Source of the DNA: Albula goreensis
Lineage: Eukaryota; Chordata; Actinopteri; Albuliformes; Albulidae
Direction of reading: 5' to 3'
Assembly (NCBI GenBank): GCA_022829145.1
Contig: CM040764.1
Span: 434,001 to 498,000 of the forward strand
DNA length: 64,000 bases
Part shown: positions 45,725 through 58,401 of the stretch, piece after piece
How the letters are laid out: every line of letters begins with the position of its first letter
How positions within the stretch are numbered: the first letter of the stretch is position 1
The notes under the pieces: generated by a model
The model's database searches: none
What the model was told of the DNA's origin: nothing
Seen by the model: the letters and a program-made list of their open reading frames with translations, nothing else
Translations under genes and position numbers: made by a program

Positions 45725-47260
45725 AAGTCCATATATAGGGTTTTTCAGGGTTTTTTTTTCTTATATTCTTCAGTTTGTTTCTTTTAGGCATTTCACAGTC
45801 TATCTACCAGTGTGCTTGGTTGCTGTGGTAAATTTGTATTAATACAAAATTTATATTAAAAGAGAGACTTACTGCTGCCTCTTCATTGCACTTATTACCT
45901 TCCTCCAAGCTTTTGTGTTGTTTTATGTCTTGTTCCTTGTTTTAATTTCTCAAACAAACATGATATTCTGTCTGTCCTTGTATACCTTATATGTTTGCTG
46001 AACTTAAAAAGGCTATAGGCTGGTTAAAGGAATTAACCTTTATATTTCTCTCACTCGATGACAATACCGTCTCCAGGGGGTGGGATAGCCATCTCTCGGG
46101 AAGTTGCCAGCAAAAATAATGAATGTTAAGGAATTTAATATATCATACTTTTTAATAATATTTCAAACAGCTGTATATTATCGAAGTTTGTGTCTGTGCA
46201 TTCCCCATGATTCATGTCACGCAATCACACTAATTCACAAGCTATAGCGTTCAACTACAGGTCAGGACAGCAACAAAACAGAAGAGTACACTGAAAGCTA
46301 ATCCTATTGAATCTGCAACTTTTCCTGTAATTATGGATGGAATTTAATCTAACTGCAAAGTGACCTGTTCCACTCCGTGAATAATAAAGAAACCAATAAT
46401 AGTTGGTAATCAAGCATATAATTGATTACTTTTGAATATCTAGTATTAAATAACAACATATTCCATTAAGTAAGAAAGCAGTAAATCGATATTACATAAT
46501 AGTAGCTTAAATGTTATAATTAAAGCAGGGACAAAGTTGAAGTTAGATTGAATCCCATCCTTTCTCTCTGGGTCCATTTATCAGATCTAAGGTCCTGTTT
46601 CACTCAGTCTAAACAAACTCAGAAGACACTTGTGTGCACATACAATGTTTCTTTTTCTTACTTTTGGATACTTTTCAAACATTTACAGCCATTTAAGACA
46701 AAAGTTACAAACATAATTGTGCAGCAGTTTGAATCCATTTCCAAATGTTACATAAATTAAAGTAATATTTATAAATATATCCTTTATAAACATAATACTT
46801 TTTATAACATAAATACAACACATTTATGCAGGAATGAAGTACATTACTGTACGGCAGAGATGACCCATCGCAGCTGTGGCTGTTGATCCTTCACCTTTCG
46901 CCTCGACTGTCTTTATTTGCATGTCTCTGCTTCATTCCTCCACAGTGCTGATGACGGTCATTCTTCCCGCTAAAAATTGGTTTTTTGAATAAAATGGCAC
47001 TTTTCCTTAGATGAAGACCAGTAGAAGAAAATATGTCCAATCCCATGATCCTCTTTGTTTTCTGGAACAGAAACCAGAGAGCTGTGAAATTAAGTGCTAA
47101 CACTAACAATTGTACATCAAGATAAACAGCAATTAAATAAATGTTTGGTCTTTTCTATTTTTTTTTTTTTAATTTTGGTGAAGAGTAAAGGTCAAGATTT
47201 GATTATTTTTTAATTAATTTGATCCTCCATTTTGTGTTTAATGCACTACACTGAACAGAA
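45725..47260. other. Intergenic DNA
   Basis: AT-rich; no gene recognised. Confidence 0.4.
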
Positions 47261-47265
47261 ATTCA

Positions 47266-47768
47266 GCCACAACTTCAGCTCTGCAGATTCCTGGACTGTG
47301 CAGTCACTCTGCAGTCCCCCAGTTGAAGTGCAAAATCACTCTGCAGTCCCAAAGCTGAGTTGCGCAGTCACCCTACAGTCCCTTTGCTGAGCTGCGCAGT
47401 CACTCTGCAGTCCCCCAGCTGAGCTGCGCAGTCTCTCTGCAGTCCCCCAGCTGAGCTGCGCAGTCACTCTGCAGTCCCCAAACTGAGCTGTGCAGTCTCT
47501 CTGCAGTCCCCCAGCTGAGCTGCGCAGTCACTCTGCAGTCCCCCAGCTGAGCTGCGCAGTCACTCTGCAGTCCCCCAGCTGAGCTGCGCAGTCACTCTGC
47601 AGTCCCCAAACTGAGCTGTGCAGTCTCTCTGCAGTCCCCAAACTGAGCTGCGCAGTCACTCTGCAGTCCCCAAACTGAGCTGCGCAGTCACTCTGCAGTT
47701 CTCAAACTGAGCTGTGCAGTCACTCTGCAGTCCCCAAACTGAGCTGTGCAGTCTCTCTGCAGTCCCTA
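47266..47768. repeat. 32-bp minisatellite, about 15 copies
   Basis: The unit is CTGAGCTGCGCAGTCACTCT then GCAGTCCCCCAG, with variants AAACTGAGCTGTGCAGTCTC. Single-base variants recur in a pattern, as expected from unequal exchange of blocks. Confidence 0.95.
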
Positions 47769-47774
47769 GCAGTC

Positions 47775-48785
47775 ATTTCAATGAAGTGAGGAGGAGACTC
47801 TGTTGCAGTGGTGAGAGAAACCCCCCTACCTGACACAATGGCACTGTCAATGGCTACCAGCACTCCTTGAGCACCTGCACAGTTAGTTTTGGCATTCTGA
47901 CACAGTACTGACATGGACCACACTACCACAGTAACATAGTCAGTACTAACTTGGTCATTCCAAGTTTTAGACTATTTAGCTACAACAAGTGGTTTAATTT
48001 TTTTTATGATATCGCTGGTTACATTCTAAAAAATGCCAGTCTCTTTGCAAATTCTTTCTTTCATTCTCTCCTCAGCTTTCAGGATTTTAATTTTAGTGAA
48101 ACAAATCAGGTACATGTAAACATCTCTGTCATTTTTCAGTGAAAAGAACTAAAGGAACCCCCTTCTCCTATTCGTCATTAAATTGCTTGGATAGGATTCC
48201 CAGTGTGCTGTAGTCTGGCTATTATTCTCCAAATTTTTATATGTTTCCAGTTTTTTTCTCATTGGTTTCAAGAGACGCAAATGTCTCACCCTTGATAGAT
48301 ACCATGTCTGCACACAACAGCAATTTCATGGACACTGTTTCATGCATGATTAAAATGACTTTATGTGGGCCCAAAGCCCTTTTGTTTTCCTCAAAAACAA
48401 CTCAAAACTCTGCTACAGAAATCAAGGAACACCTCAATGAATTAGAGTGACAGCAGTTGAGACACCTCTTCAGCACTTGCTCTCTCACCTCGTTTTACTT
48501 ATCAGTAATGAGTGAGTACCCTCAACTGTCAGATTAAACCACTCCCTCCATTCACATCAACATTCAAGGCAGAAAACCAAATGCCATAGTTGCCTCCGAG
48601 TCCAGGATGGCTTCAGACTTTGGCTATCCATCACTGAGCTCCATGTTGCATTTTATGTAGAACAAAGCAACTGTAGGCTTCCCACTGATCAATGGCAAAA
48701 TTAGCCACTGCTGTGTACACACTTAATTCTTTTTATTGTTCTTCATAATCATGTAATGATACTGTTCACATGTGCTTCATTTACG
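47775..48785. other. Intergenic DNA
   Basis: No gene, RNA or element recognised. Confidence 0.4.
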
Positions 48786-48794
48786 TGGTACATG

Positions 48795-50159
48795 GTATCC
48801 AGCACAACATCAAGCCCATTCATCTACAGTCTACAGAGTATCCAGCACTGCATCAAGCCCATTCACCTACAGTCTACAGAGTATCCAGCACTGCATCAAG
48901 CCCATTCACCTACAGTCTACAGAGTATCCAGCACTGCATCAAGCCCATTTACCTACAGTCTACAGAGTATCCAGCACTGCATCAAGCCCATTCACCTACA
49001 GTCTACAGAGTATCCAGCACTGCATCAAGCCCATTTAACTACAGTCTACAGAGTATCCAGTACTGCATCAAGCCCATTTACCTACAGTCTACAGAGTATC
49101 CAGCGTTGCATCAAGCCCATTCACCTACAGTCTACGGAGTATCCAGCACTGCATCAAGCCCATTTACCTACAGTCTACAGAGTATCCAGCACTGCATCAA
49201 GCCCATTTACCTACAGTCTACAGAGTATCCAGCACTGCATCAAGCCCATTCACCTACAGTCTACGGAGTATCCAGCACTGCATCGAGCCCATTCACCTAC
49301 AGTCTACAGATTATCCAGCACTGCATCAAGCCCATTTACCTACAGTCTACAGAGTATCCAGCACTGCATCAAGCCCATTTACCTACAGTGTACAGAGTAT
49401 CCAGCACTGCATCAAACCCATTTACCTACAGTCTACGGAGTATCCAGCACTGCATCAAGCCCATTTACCTACAGTGTACAGAGTATCCAGCACTGCATCA
49501 AACCCATTTACCTACAGTGTACAGAGTATCCAGCACTGCATCAAACCCATTTACCTACAGTCTACGGAGTATCCAGCACTGCATCAAGCCCATTTACCTA
49601 CAGTGTACAGAGTATCCAGCACTGCATCAAACCCATTTACCTACAGTGTACAGAGTATCCAGCACTGCATCAAACCCATCTACCTACAGTCTACAGAGTA
49701 TCCAGCACTGCATCAAGCCCATTTACCTACAGTCTACAGAGTATCCAGCACTGCATCAAACCCATTTACCTACAGTCTACGGAGTATCCAGCACTGCATC
49801 AAGCCCATTCACCTACAGTCTACAGAGTATCCAGCACTGCATCAAGCCCATTTACCTACAGTCTACAGAGTATCCAGCACTGCATCAAGCCCATTTACCT
49901 ACAGTCTACAGAGTATCCAGCACTGCATCAAGCCCATTTACCTACAGTCTGCAGAGTATCCAGCACTGCATCAAGCCCATTCACCTACAGTCAACAGAGT
50001 ATCCAGCACTGCATCAAGCCCATTCACCTACAGTCTACAGAGTATCCAGCACTGCATCAAGCCCATTCACCTACAGTCTACAGAGTATCCAGCACTGCAT
50101 CAAGCCCATTTACCTACAGTCTACAGAGTATCCAGCCCTGCATCAAGCCCATTTACCTA
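48795..50159. repeat. 43-bp minisatellite, about 32 copies
   Basis: The unit is AGAGTATCCAGCACTGCATC then AAGCCCATTTACCTACAGTC and TAC. Because 43 leaves remainder 1 on division by 3, each frame cycles through all three phases every 129 bp. No phase contains a stop, so all three forward frames are open for over 1.3 kb. The 527-, 471- and 228-codon ORFs here are this array. Confidence 0.97.
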
Positions 50160-50187
50160 GTCTATGCCCCATGTTCTATAGATAGAA

Positions 50188-50191
<4 letters not shown>

Positions 50192-50253
<62 letters not shown>

Positions 50254-50262
50254 TATATATAT
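50192..50262. repeat. (TA)n microsatellite
   Basis: About 33 TA units shortly after the 43-bp array. Confidence 0.95.
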
Positions 50263-50269
50263 TTAATTA

Positions 50270-50880
50270 TGAACTTCAATTAAAATATCTGAATTTTCAT
50301 TTGCAAAGTCTAATACATTATGTGCAATTAGTCTTATAGCTTTTCAGTTTCAAACATTTTATGGATTCATAGCCAAACAGTTAAACAGAAACTTTAAATG
50401 AGCTGTAGAGTGAAGTGTTGGTTATCTTATGTAGTTGTCTAGTTAATAAATGAAGGACGATGTAAATCAAATGTATGTTGACAAAGTTTACATAGTTATG
50501 ACAAGTGAGATGACAAGACAGATGTGCATTAGTCCTGACAAACACTCAAATGACTGCTGGTTTCAGTAGTCAGAGCAAGTAACTTTTTTCCATATGTGGT
50601 TTTAAGATCCTGAAACATTTTGGGCACCAGTCTAAATCTGCAAATGCTAATGAAATCCTGCTTATACACCTGGCACTCCTTTTAGTGTTCATTTTTACTG
50701 TTTTCCTATTTGGATGGCACTTGCCAGGCTCCACATCATGAGCTCCATACTTGAAGTGATTTCTTAATACAGCAGTGACAGTGGGCTATAACGCTCCACC
50801 AACGCCTGCTCTGAGTGTCAGACATCATCCAATGGCTGGGGCTGGCCTTATGCTACTCACAGACAGCCTGCGTCCACTTC
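50270..50880. other. Downstream region of the natriuretic peptide gene
   Basis: It should contain the gene's 3' UTR or last non-coding exon, but I cannot place a polyadenylation signal with confidence. Confidence 0.35.
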
Positions 50881-50883
50881 CTC

Positions 50884-52915
50884 CTAGCAGCCCATGCCAC
50901 TTAGGGTGCTAATCCTGTCCAGCTTGTGTCCGAAGCAGCCACCACGAGCTGGCTGCGACGGCGCTTTCTTGACTGCCGTCTTCTGTTTCCGCAAGCCAGG
51001 CTGCTCGTTCATCATGCGGTACCACATGCCTTTGGCTCGCGTGCTCAGCTGCAGATCCTGCAGGAGACGTGATCTCATGGTTTCTAGATTCCTCTCCCGC
51101 TCTCCTGATGCCAGGTATTCGGAAAGCTCTTCACCCAGTAAATTTCTAAGGGACTGCAACACAGAAACCAGAACAAATGCGGTATTAGAATTGCAGGTCC
51201 GCATTCATTGCTTCTGGGAGTAGTAGTAAGGAGCTCTGAGTACGCTGATTGGATGCGCTGATCCCCTTGCTTCGGTACTCTGAAAAGTCTTGAATAAAAC
51301 GCATATAGCCAGCAAGACACAAGAGAGTATGCAAAGGTTTTTGTAAATCATCTCTCCTGGGGAAGTCTAACTACATTACTATTCAGCACTATATTATACA
51401 AATTACTCTATCATCTGACAACAATTTAGAACTGTATCCAAAAATGCTTTTCCAGTAGAAATCCATTTTTAAATATGCTAACCCTATTTTTTTAGCACAT
51501 GGTAGATTATTATCAGTTTTATTATACAACAATACAATAAAAATGTATCCAACAATTTAATTTGAGGGTAACAAAATATATCTATATTCGTCAATTCCAC
51601 AAGGAAAATAAAAACGAAAGTATTGATCTGCCGTTTTTATGGTGAATGATTATTAAAGTATTATTGGCTTGGCTGACAGTCATTCCATCAGTTAAATTTC
51701 AGTAATTGTTTAACGTCAGACTAGCAATATTTTGCATGGCGTCTGAGGGGATTCGACATTTCAATTTTGTGTTGATATTATAATTATTTATAAATATTAA
51801 GACGTGTATCCTAAGCTTTGCAATTCATCATTTTCTGTCCTAAATCATACCTTAATTTACGTAATTGTTAAGTGTGCTGCATGAACAGCTGTCGCTATAA
51901 TTTTCCCACATCCGATTAATTACAATTTTGAGTTCACAAAAATACACAGGACAATCATAAACAAAAGTGGATGCAGAGTTGTAAACCGCATCTTTTCTTC
52001 GGGGTCATTCATGAACATGCATACGTGCAACAAGTATGTGCGCTGCAGTCTTCCAAAAAGCAACAGGTGTTTGTGTGCACTGCGCTCCATTCGGCCTCGT
52101 TTCGTTTTACCACTTGCTTCTTTAAAATTATTCATTGTCTGTACTATTCCCAGGAGGAGGCTTTACGACAAACCGATGTATAAAATGTATCTATGTAGTT
52201 CGCTTACCGTTCCTTAAGGACACAGATGTTTATTTTTCCTGCTCACAACATTGCGCGTTGCTGTATAATTCCTAAGCGCCAGATTTTATTTTAAGCACCA
52301 AATAGTAAAATCAAATGGCTAGCGGATCTCTGTTTTAGAAATACAGAAGGGCCCATATCCTCAGATGTTTACTTACGGAACTTCATTTACAATACACATC
52401 TCATTAGGATCTCACACTTCTCTCTCCCTTCTGCAATTTTCTGATCACTGAAGAAAATGCCATCGTACTATGTTGTCATAGAAAGGTAAAACAGAATTAC
52501 ACGCTGGCTTAATGATAAATATTTACGTATGGGCCTTTTCTTTTACATTTCTGTTACTACATGGTCTTGCCAGGACAATTTCTGTTATGTTATTTTTTAC
52601 GTTGCGACACCTCCTTATCTTAACAGCATAGTGGTTGTAACTGACAACAAGAGTTTACAGGCTGTCAAAGATGCAAACAATCCGTACGTTTTATCCTGTT
52701 ATGGTGATAAATTGCCTCTCTAGTTTAGGAGGTTACCATTAGGGGTTTAAGTGAATGCCAACACTTTGTGGTCCAGGAAACAAAATTAGTTGACACCTTT
52801 TACAATATGTAAATCGTCTCACCTTTTGTTGTGCAGGAGTTAACGGTGTTGCTTCTGTGCTGGAGGAAAGCAGAGTCATCAATAGTCCACAGACCATTAA
52901 TTGCGAGACATTCAT
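50884..52915 (-). CDS. nppc: C-type natriuretic peptide precursor
   Basis: Two exons. Exon 1 (52915-52823, 31 codons) encodes the start MNVSQLMVCGLLMTLLSSST, a signal peptide cleaved probably near TEA, and ends AAG|GTGAGA. Exon 2 (51153-50884) follows an acceptor TTTCTGTGTTGCAG in phase 0 and gives 89 codons, 120 residues in all, the usual size. The propeptide has acidic and basic segments (LLGEELSEYLASGERERNLE). The hormone sits at the very C-terminus: a 17-residue ring CFGHKLDRISTLSGMGC closed by two Cys, with the stop directly after the last Cys. That absence of a tail marks C-type rather than ANP/BNP peptides. The CFG-KLDRI core binds guanylyl-cyclase natriuretic receptors and raises cGMP. 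His after CFG, Ser in RIS and Met before the last Gly-Cys differ from the most common CNP ring, so the paralogue (CNP1-4) is unresolved. The in-frame ATG at 52939 is an alternative start, but the MNVSQ start gives the better signal peptide. Confidence 0.92.
51154..52822 (-). other. Intron of the natriuretic peptide gene
   Basis: It is 1,669 bp with GT...AG borders (GTGAGACG / TGTTGCAG). It contains only AT-rich sequence with no recognised element. Confidence 0.85.
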
Positions 52916-53042
52916 TGTGGATGCTGAAGCTGAATCCACTGTGCGTAAAATTAGGAACAGTATTATGTTGTCTCACTGCTCTTAAACACTTCCCTTGCTC
53001 CAAGGATTATCAAATGCTATTCTGTAAAACACCAGACGCGCT

Positions 53043-53070
53043 CTATATAACATCACAAACCGTGATGTCA
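53043..53070 (-). promoter_or_regulatory. TATA box and CRE-like site of nppc
   Basis: On the minus strand TATATAG (53043-53049) lies about 130 bases before the start codon. A CRE-like TGACATCA (plus TGATGTCA, 53063-53070) sits 14 bp further upstream. That spacing suits a TATA-driven, cAMP-responsive hormone promoter with transcription starting near 53015. Function is inferred. Confidence 0.55.
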
Positions 53071-53089
53071 TAGCCACCTACATGGGTGA

Positions 53090-55030
53090 TTTCCCCCTCC
53101 TCTCTTAATCCTTTTGCCAGTATTTGAATGCTACCTGCGTCAGGAGAACATGTCACATCAACATATTAGACATGATTTCCCTGCCAAATTTATGTATATT
53201 TTTCCTTTTTAATTTACACTTGCTTTCCTGCGATTTACTAAACAATTTACTAATTTTCAGGTGGTAACTGAAAAACTGATTCCCCTGCCTAATTTAAGTA
53301 TGCTTTCACTAGTGCAAAAGTTACAATAGCTTTTCTGCAATTTACTAAACAAATGACTAGTGATGGGATGCACTGGAATAAGACTGAAAATTCGATGGTC
53401 GTTGTCAAATGCAATCTCCGCAGCGAAAAATTAAATTTTTATTAGAAGCATGTCTGTTGTCCATCGAATTACGTTTGTACATATATGCTGGTAATAAACA
53501 ATGGTTACTGGCTGTATATCTCTGCCTCTATATATATAACATTTATATATTACATATATATAGATGGACAAATATACACACATACGAACACGCGCACACA
53601 CACACATTCAAACACACACTTTATGACAAGTCGAATGCTCTTGCTATTCTTGTAACCATGACCGAAAACAATATATCGATTGGTCATTTCACTCGACAAA
53701 ATGCTGAGCACTGGGGTTATACTTAACAGGTTGATGTTGGTAAATCTAGATTTTGTGAAATCACACTGCTGTCTGAGAGAAAAATCGCAATCTGACAGTA
53801 AAACAGCTTTATTGACTAATGTCATTTAAGTGTATTTTAGCTGGCAACTCATGAAACTTATGATGATCTGCTGCTTACTCCTTCACGTCTAAATCTACGT
53901 GATAGTTTAGATTATTAAAGGGTAAGGAAAACGTGCTGGATCACCTACATGGAAAAACGCAATGTAAACTTTGGCTGTTTAAACCGTTACACTTGTTACA
54001 CATTTTATCAGTTTTTTTTTTTTTTTTTTCACATTTTATCAGCGATTTCTAATCATCGTTTTGGCAACATCCCCAAATGCCAAACATCGTCTTAGTTTGT
54101 CTACTTCTCACATTTATAAAAATGCATAACAATAGAGGATCACCGCTTCTCTCTGCCCAAGAGTTGTCTCTAACATATCTCCCAACTTTTGATATGTCGA
54201 GCTACAGGTAAGTGAGCGATGGTTTCGTAACTAATCATTTACTTTTATGAAGTGGATTTGGTTGTTTTGAAAAACAATTTTGTTGAGGAAGAAGTGGATT
54301 GCAGTTAATCTAATTTAGAATATGGCTATATTATAAAATAAAACACATAGATTGCCCACAATGAATCAGTGAGACCAAACCATTCCAAACGGGTTTACCT
54401 TAATGAATGATTTTTGCCAATATTCGTTAGCTGAAATGCGTGAAAACGCGAGGATGCAATATAGAAGTAATTGCATGTTGTAATGCCATAGAGTGTATAT
54501 TTAGAATTATTCTCAAATATACCATAAAAACAGCAAGGAAAGACAAATGGTCTAATTTAAGAGGAATAACATTCCCCATTGGAACACAGAGTGGCAGTAT
54601 TTGCTGGCAGAAGGGGCTGGAACAATGGAACGGGGGTTAGAGTAATTGACTTTATGCGATCTTTATTAACTGAAGAGGAAAAAATGTCATATCCAGAGAA
54701 ACGCGTTCATCAAACTTTGTTAATATTCATGTACGTATGGTCATATACTTTTTATTAGAATATTTCATCTAAATATGCCCAGGAGGCACTTGTCGTTAAT
54801 GCAGGGGAACGGATAGGCCTACTGGCAGCAGTGGCGGCGCATATCGCGTCACATGTTTAGATGCTGCAGGACGTCATTAATCGAAGGAACTTTTACTGGG
54901 TCTTTCCAGAGCTATAACAATGTGAATTTCATGTGGACCGAGTTTTGATACCGACAAACAAATTATTTTATGTAAATATTTTTCATTGATACCAGTGACC
55001 TGAGCGCAATCACCACCACAAACCAAAGTA
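53090..55030. other. Intergenic DNA
   Basis: A CA/TA-rich microsatellite lies at 53530-53625 and a poly-T run at 54013-54031. No gene is recognised. Confidence 0.45.
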
Positions 55031-55062
55031 TACAATACACTCACGGCACTCTTTCCAGCGCG

Positions 55063-55293
55063 CAAGAGCTGGTGGCATTAAAGCCAAAATCTGCTGAGCT
55101 TGTGCCCCTACCTATGAACCAGTACTTAAAATATATCCCTATTTTCTCGACTCTCACTAAGTTTTTAAAAAAACATGAAGAAATGTGCGCAACCACTACT
55201 GCTAGTAGTTTACCAAAGAGAAAGGTGGATAAATATACTTCAGTATTAGGAGACACCCTAAGTATTATTGCAGAAGCGTCATTGCAGCTCTGA
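55063..55293 (+). CDS. Unassigned ORF, possible exon
   Basis: After a possible acceptor (CACTCTTTCCAG, 55047-55058) the plus strand stays open for about 75 codons (QELVALKPKSAELVPLPMNQ near the start, SLPKRKVDKYTSVLGDTLSI near the end, then TGA). There is no ATG at its start. The minus strand is also open over the same stretch (109 codons), so strand and reality are uncertain. I recognise no domain. Confidence 0.25.
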   Translation, partial: QELVALKPKSAELVPLPMNQYLKYIPIFSTLTKFLKKHEEMCATTTASSLPKRKVDKYTSVLGDTLSIIAEASLQL

Positions 55294-55390
55294 CCACGCC
55301 CCTTATTTATTTGACGATTTTCCAATGGAGAAATAAATGGTTTCGCTTTCAAAAACCGACTTCTCAACAATAGTTTGAATACGATTTATT

Positions 55391-55574
55391 TCACAGAACA
55401 GACATCCTCCTTTTACAGTGGTTTGGGAAGAGGAGCTGCAGTCTTTGAGTGTTGTACCAGCATGGGAAAGACTTCGGCGTAAGACTGTCGACCTCATCTT
55501 GTGATGGTAAATTGGAGGTGTAGGCAGCGTCCACAACAAAGGAATGATCTTGAGCAGCACTGCCCCCCTCTATC
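55391..55574 (-). CDS. Unassigned ORF, possible terminal exon
   Basis: On the minus strand an acceptor-like GTCTCCGCAG (about 55575-55584) is followed by an open frame (IEGGSAAQDHSFVVDAAYTS ... HCKRRMSVL, stop). An AATAAA lies directly after the stop (about 55385-55390). This is compatible with a last exon with immediate polyadenylation, or with a retroelement piece. I do not recognise it. Confidence 0.25.
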
Positions 55575-55677
55575 ACTGCGGAGACCCGTTGGCATTAATC
55601 TAACTGTACAAATAACCATTAATGTAACCCTAAAACATTAACATTAACACACTAATACAGACAAACTAAGTTAGTTA

Positions 55678-56170
55678 CTAAGTTAGGAGCATAATCCGCT
55701 CAGCCTCCTTGAGTCTAAATAGTAACATCTTCGCTTCCTCTGAGAAATCACTGGGATGAAAAATGGGCTGTTGTGACTGGTGAGTTACTTGAGTACTTTG
55801 GGAGTTAGCAGGCAAATGTGGCTCTAAGGGGCCTTCACCTGGGCCCTCAGCAGCTTCCTCTGTCCCAGGCTGTATAACTCCATGTCTAAGGCTTTGTATC
55901 CACCCAGGAATACTATGTAACCAGTCGTGGTGCCTGACCGTTTCACAGCGGTCTTTGTCTCTGTGCAATGGTGATGAATGACCCTGACATAGAGTCTGGT
56001 GTTTGGGACCACGGCTCTTCCTTTTGGTGCTTTTCCTTAACAAAAACAAAATCTCCAAAATTGTAAGAATTTGCTTTGACCCATTTTTTGACATGTCCTT
56101 GGTCATAATCCCTTTTTTGGCACATTGAATCTTTTGGGTTCTGGTGGGCAATAGCTGGACCTAATGAACG
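55678..56170 (-). pseudogene. LTR-retrotransposon integrase C-terminal remnant
   Basis: Minus-strand frames read DSMCQKRDYDQGHVKKWVKA, then NSYNFGDFVFVKEKHQKEEP. This is the pattern of the integrase C-terminal segment (basic helix, then GD-FV-VK). A GVI..PGTEEAAEGPGEG-type acidic tail follows in a neighbouring frame. It has at least two frame changes and no catalytic core. It is a different family from the Gypsy copy at 30-38 kb. Confidence 0.6.
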
Positions 56171-56559
56171 TCTGCTTACAGGTTCTGCTGCCTACCATGA
56201 GAGGACTGGGAGTGAGCCAGTGGCAGAGTGATTTGTGCTCCGGTAAGCTCCTATCAGGGTGAGTTGTGGTCCGGTAAGCTGCTGTTAGCAGTGTCCCGAG
56301 ATCCTGCGAGGGTCATCTAGCCTTACTTTGCAGCATTTAAACTCCTCTGCTCAAGAGACACAGCTCATGTGCTCCTTGTCCATACAGGCCAATGGTGTTC
56401 AGACCCATGGAACTCATAACCACTTCTTCACAAAGGAGCCGATCTTTCTCTCCATTATCTGGACTCTTGTGAGGGGTATGTCGCTAATAGTTTGTGGCCA
56501 CATCAGGGGGATAGCAGGGCAAACTGCAGACACCAGAGCTTTAGCTCACCAAGACGGAT

Positions 56560-57970
56560 AGACTGATCGATGTTTTCCAGGTCTGCAATCATGTCCTGTC
56601 TCAGTTTCCAGAACCGGGTCACCTTCCTCTAAAACGTGCGTCATATTGCCTTCCAAGGCCTTTTATGGGTTTCTCAGACACCGTTGGTATTGACTCCTCA
56701 CTGATGAACCTTTGGTCTGACAATCTTCACCTTGGTGATGGAAACACTTCTTGATTTGGACAGGTTGATATTCATCCTAGCCCATTCGATGATCTTTTGT
56801 AGTTTGAAAGCAGCTGCCTGGTTCATGGTGCTATTTTGGTCAAAGTTAGCATGTCATCCATGTACACTCTGATGGGTGGTGGCTGGACTCCGGCCTTAGG
56901 TCGATGTTTTACTTTGTGAATCCATGGGTATGCTAGGGTCCGCTAGGGCCCATGTGATGTAATTTTGTCATCAGAGGGTGTACCCCAGGCTCTGTGCACC
57001 CTCCAAATTTTTGTGACAAGTCCGCACAGCCACTTTGCTACAAGGGCACCAACTGTGCATGCACTGGAAGAACAAGAACTGGAATCAATGGAGCAAATCC
57101 TCCAAGCAGACTAGAAAGTATAGTATAATAAGAACAACTACGTGTCCTTGGTGTCTGCAGCTGTCCGTGTGCATGTTCATGCACCTACTACTCACTTGGA
57201 AGCCTTGATAATCGCCTCCAATTGCCATGGTGATAGCTAGTAGAGAGATGGTGCATCCGACATGCATATCTCAAGGTCCTAGTGCTTCTGATGCTGTTGC
57301 CTGGTGCTCCATGTTCTCCATTTCCTTACATTTTGGAGGGCTCTGGTTGTTCAAAGGGAGGGATGTCAGATGGATTAGCTATCGGTTCATGCCTTCTTTG
57401 ATTGGAGTATGTCTTTTCCAGCTCGTCCTCCAATTCCTACTTTAATGTTTTAAGAGTTCCCGCTTGTCTTTGGTGAAAAGTGATTTCACAAACTTCAGTG
57501 GGTCCTAAAAGAAACATGTTCTTGCAAACCTTTTGGAGGTCCTATTTGCTTGCCTCAAAGTTGTCAACCGACTTTGATGTCTTCCTGGAGTAAGTTGATT
57601 CCTTCCTTTTTGCTCTCCAAAGCCCTCCTCCTCTGCTTCTTGAGCTCCCTTTCAACTGTGCCACTCATACTTTCTATGGCACTGCTCAGGTCTGTATTGA
57701 TCTCGTCCCACTGTGTCATTTCTGACACTCCATTTAGTCTTTGATATGCTCTTCTTTCTTGCATGATTTCTTGGCAGGATGGGCTCCATATATTGTCTCT
57801 GTGTTTGCGTCTGCTTCCTCAGATACAGGGGGCCTGAAATCCTGCAGTCTTTGGTTTGACTCCTGCTGCTGGACTTCATTCGAATGGCGCGACTGACTTC
57901 GTAAGAGGTATTTGTCAAAGCAAGGCCCCTGATAACCCTCTGTGGATTGTTTTTGTCATTGACAAACATA
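56560..57970 (-). pseudogene. Reverse-transcriptase element remnant
   Basis: On the minus strand, at 56853-56864, lies the RT active-site YMDD within PPPIRVYMDDMLTLT. It is followed in shifting frames by IEWARMN-type sequence and FISEESIPTVSEKPIKGLGR, then LRQDMIADLENID. Upstream (57970-57564) are charged helical stretches (WDEINTDLSSAIESMSGTVE, RELKKQRRRALESKKEG) that probably precede RT in the same element. Many stops and frameshifts occur. The clade is uncertain; the RT could belong with the integrase tail just downstream (RT before IN on the same strand) or be an independent element. Confidence 0.6.
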
Positions 57971-57974
57971 CATT

Positions 57975-58400
57975 TTGACAGAAAATGTTTCCCTAAAATT
58001 TAGACTGCTGTTCTTTTCCAACAGTCCATTATTTCAAGTGCAAGGAAAATGTAATTTGATAACACTGTAGATAGTGACCATACATAAAATGTCAAGACAA
58101 AATGTTTAACCACTAAATATACAGAAGACAGACAGAATGTTTGTTGTATTTAGTAATGTTGATGTACCTCTTTTTACTTTATCTGAAGAAATCTTTTTTT
58201 CAGCCCAGTTACATTTAGTAATTCAGTACATTTTCATTAACAACAATAATCCATGCAATATAGCCAATTGTATGGTTTTAGACCCCAGTATTTCAAACAC
58301 AAGAAATGGGTATATGGTAGCATTGTGGGTGAGATAGTGCTGAATGATGAAATGCCAAGAGAGGGTGACTTAACCTAACCCTAGCCAAAAGGTTCCTCGT
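57975..58400. other. Intergenic DNA
   Basis: No gene recognised. Confidence 0.4.
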
Positions 58401-58401
58401 A

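Noticed and set aside
48795..50159. CRISPR-like array
   Set aside because: Units are directly adjacent with no unique spacers, as in the 28- and 32-bp arrays. These are minisatellites in a vertebrate genome.
48756..50339. 527-codon ORF as a repeat-protein gene
   Set aside because: All three forward frames are open because of a stop-free 43-bp unit; there is no frame preference, no good start and no flanking exon signal.
58137..58337. 66-codon ORF
   Set aside because: AT-rich chance frame with no recognisable features.
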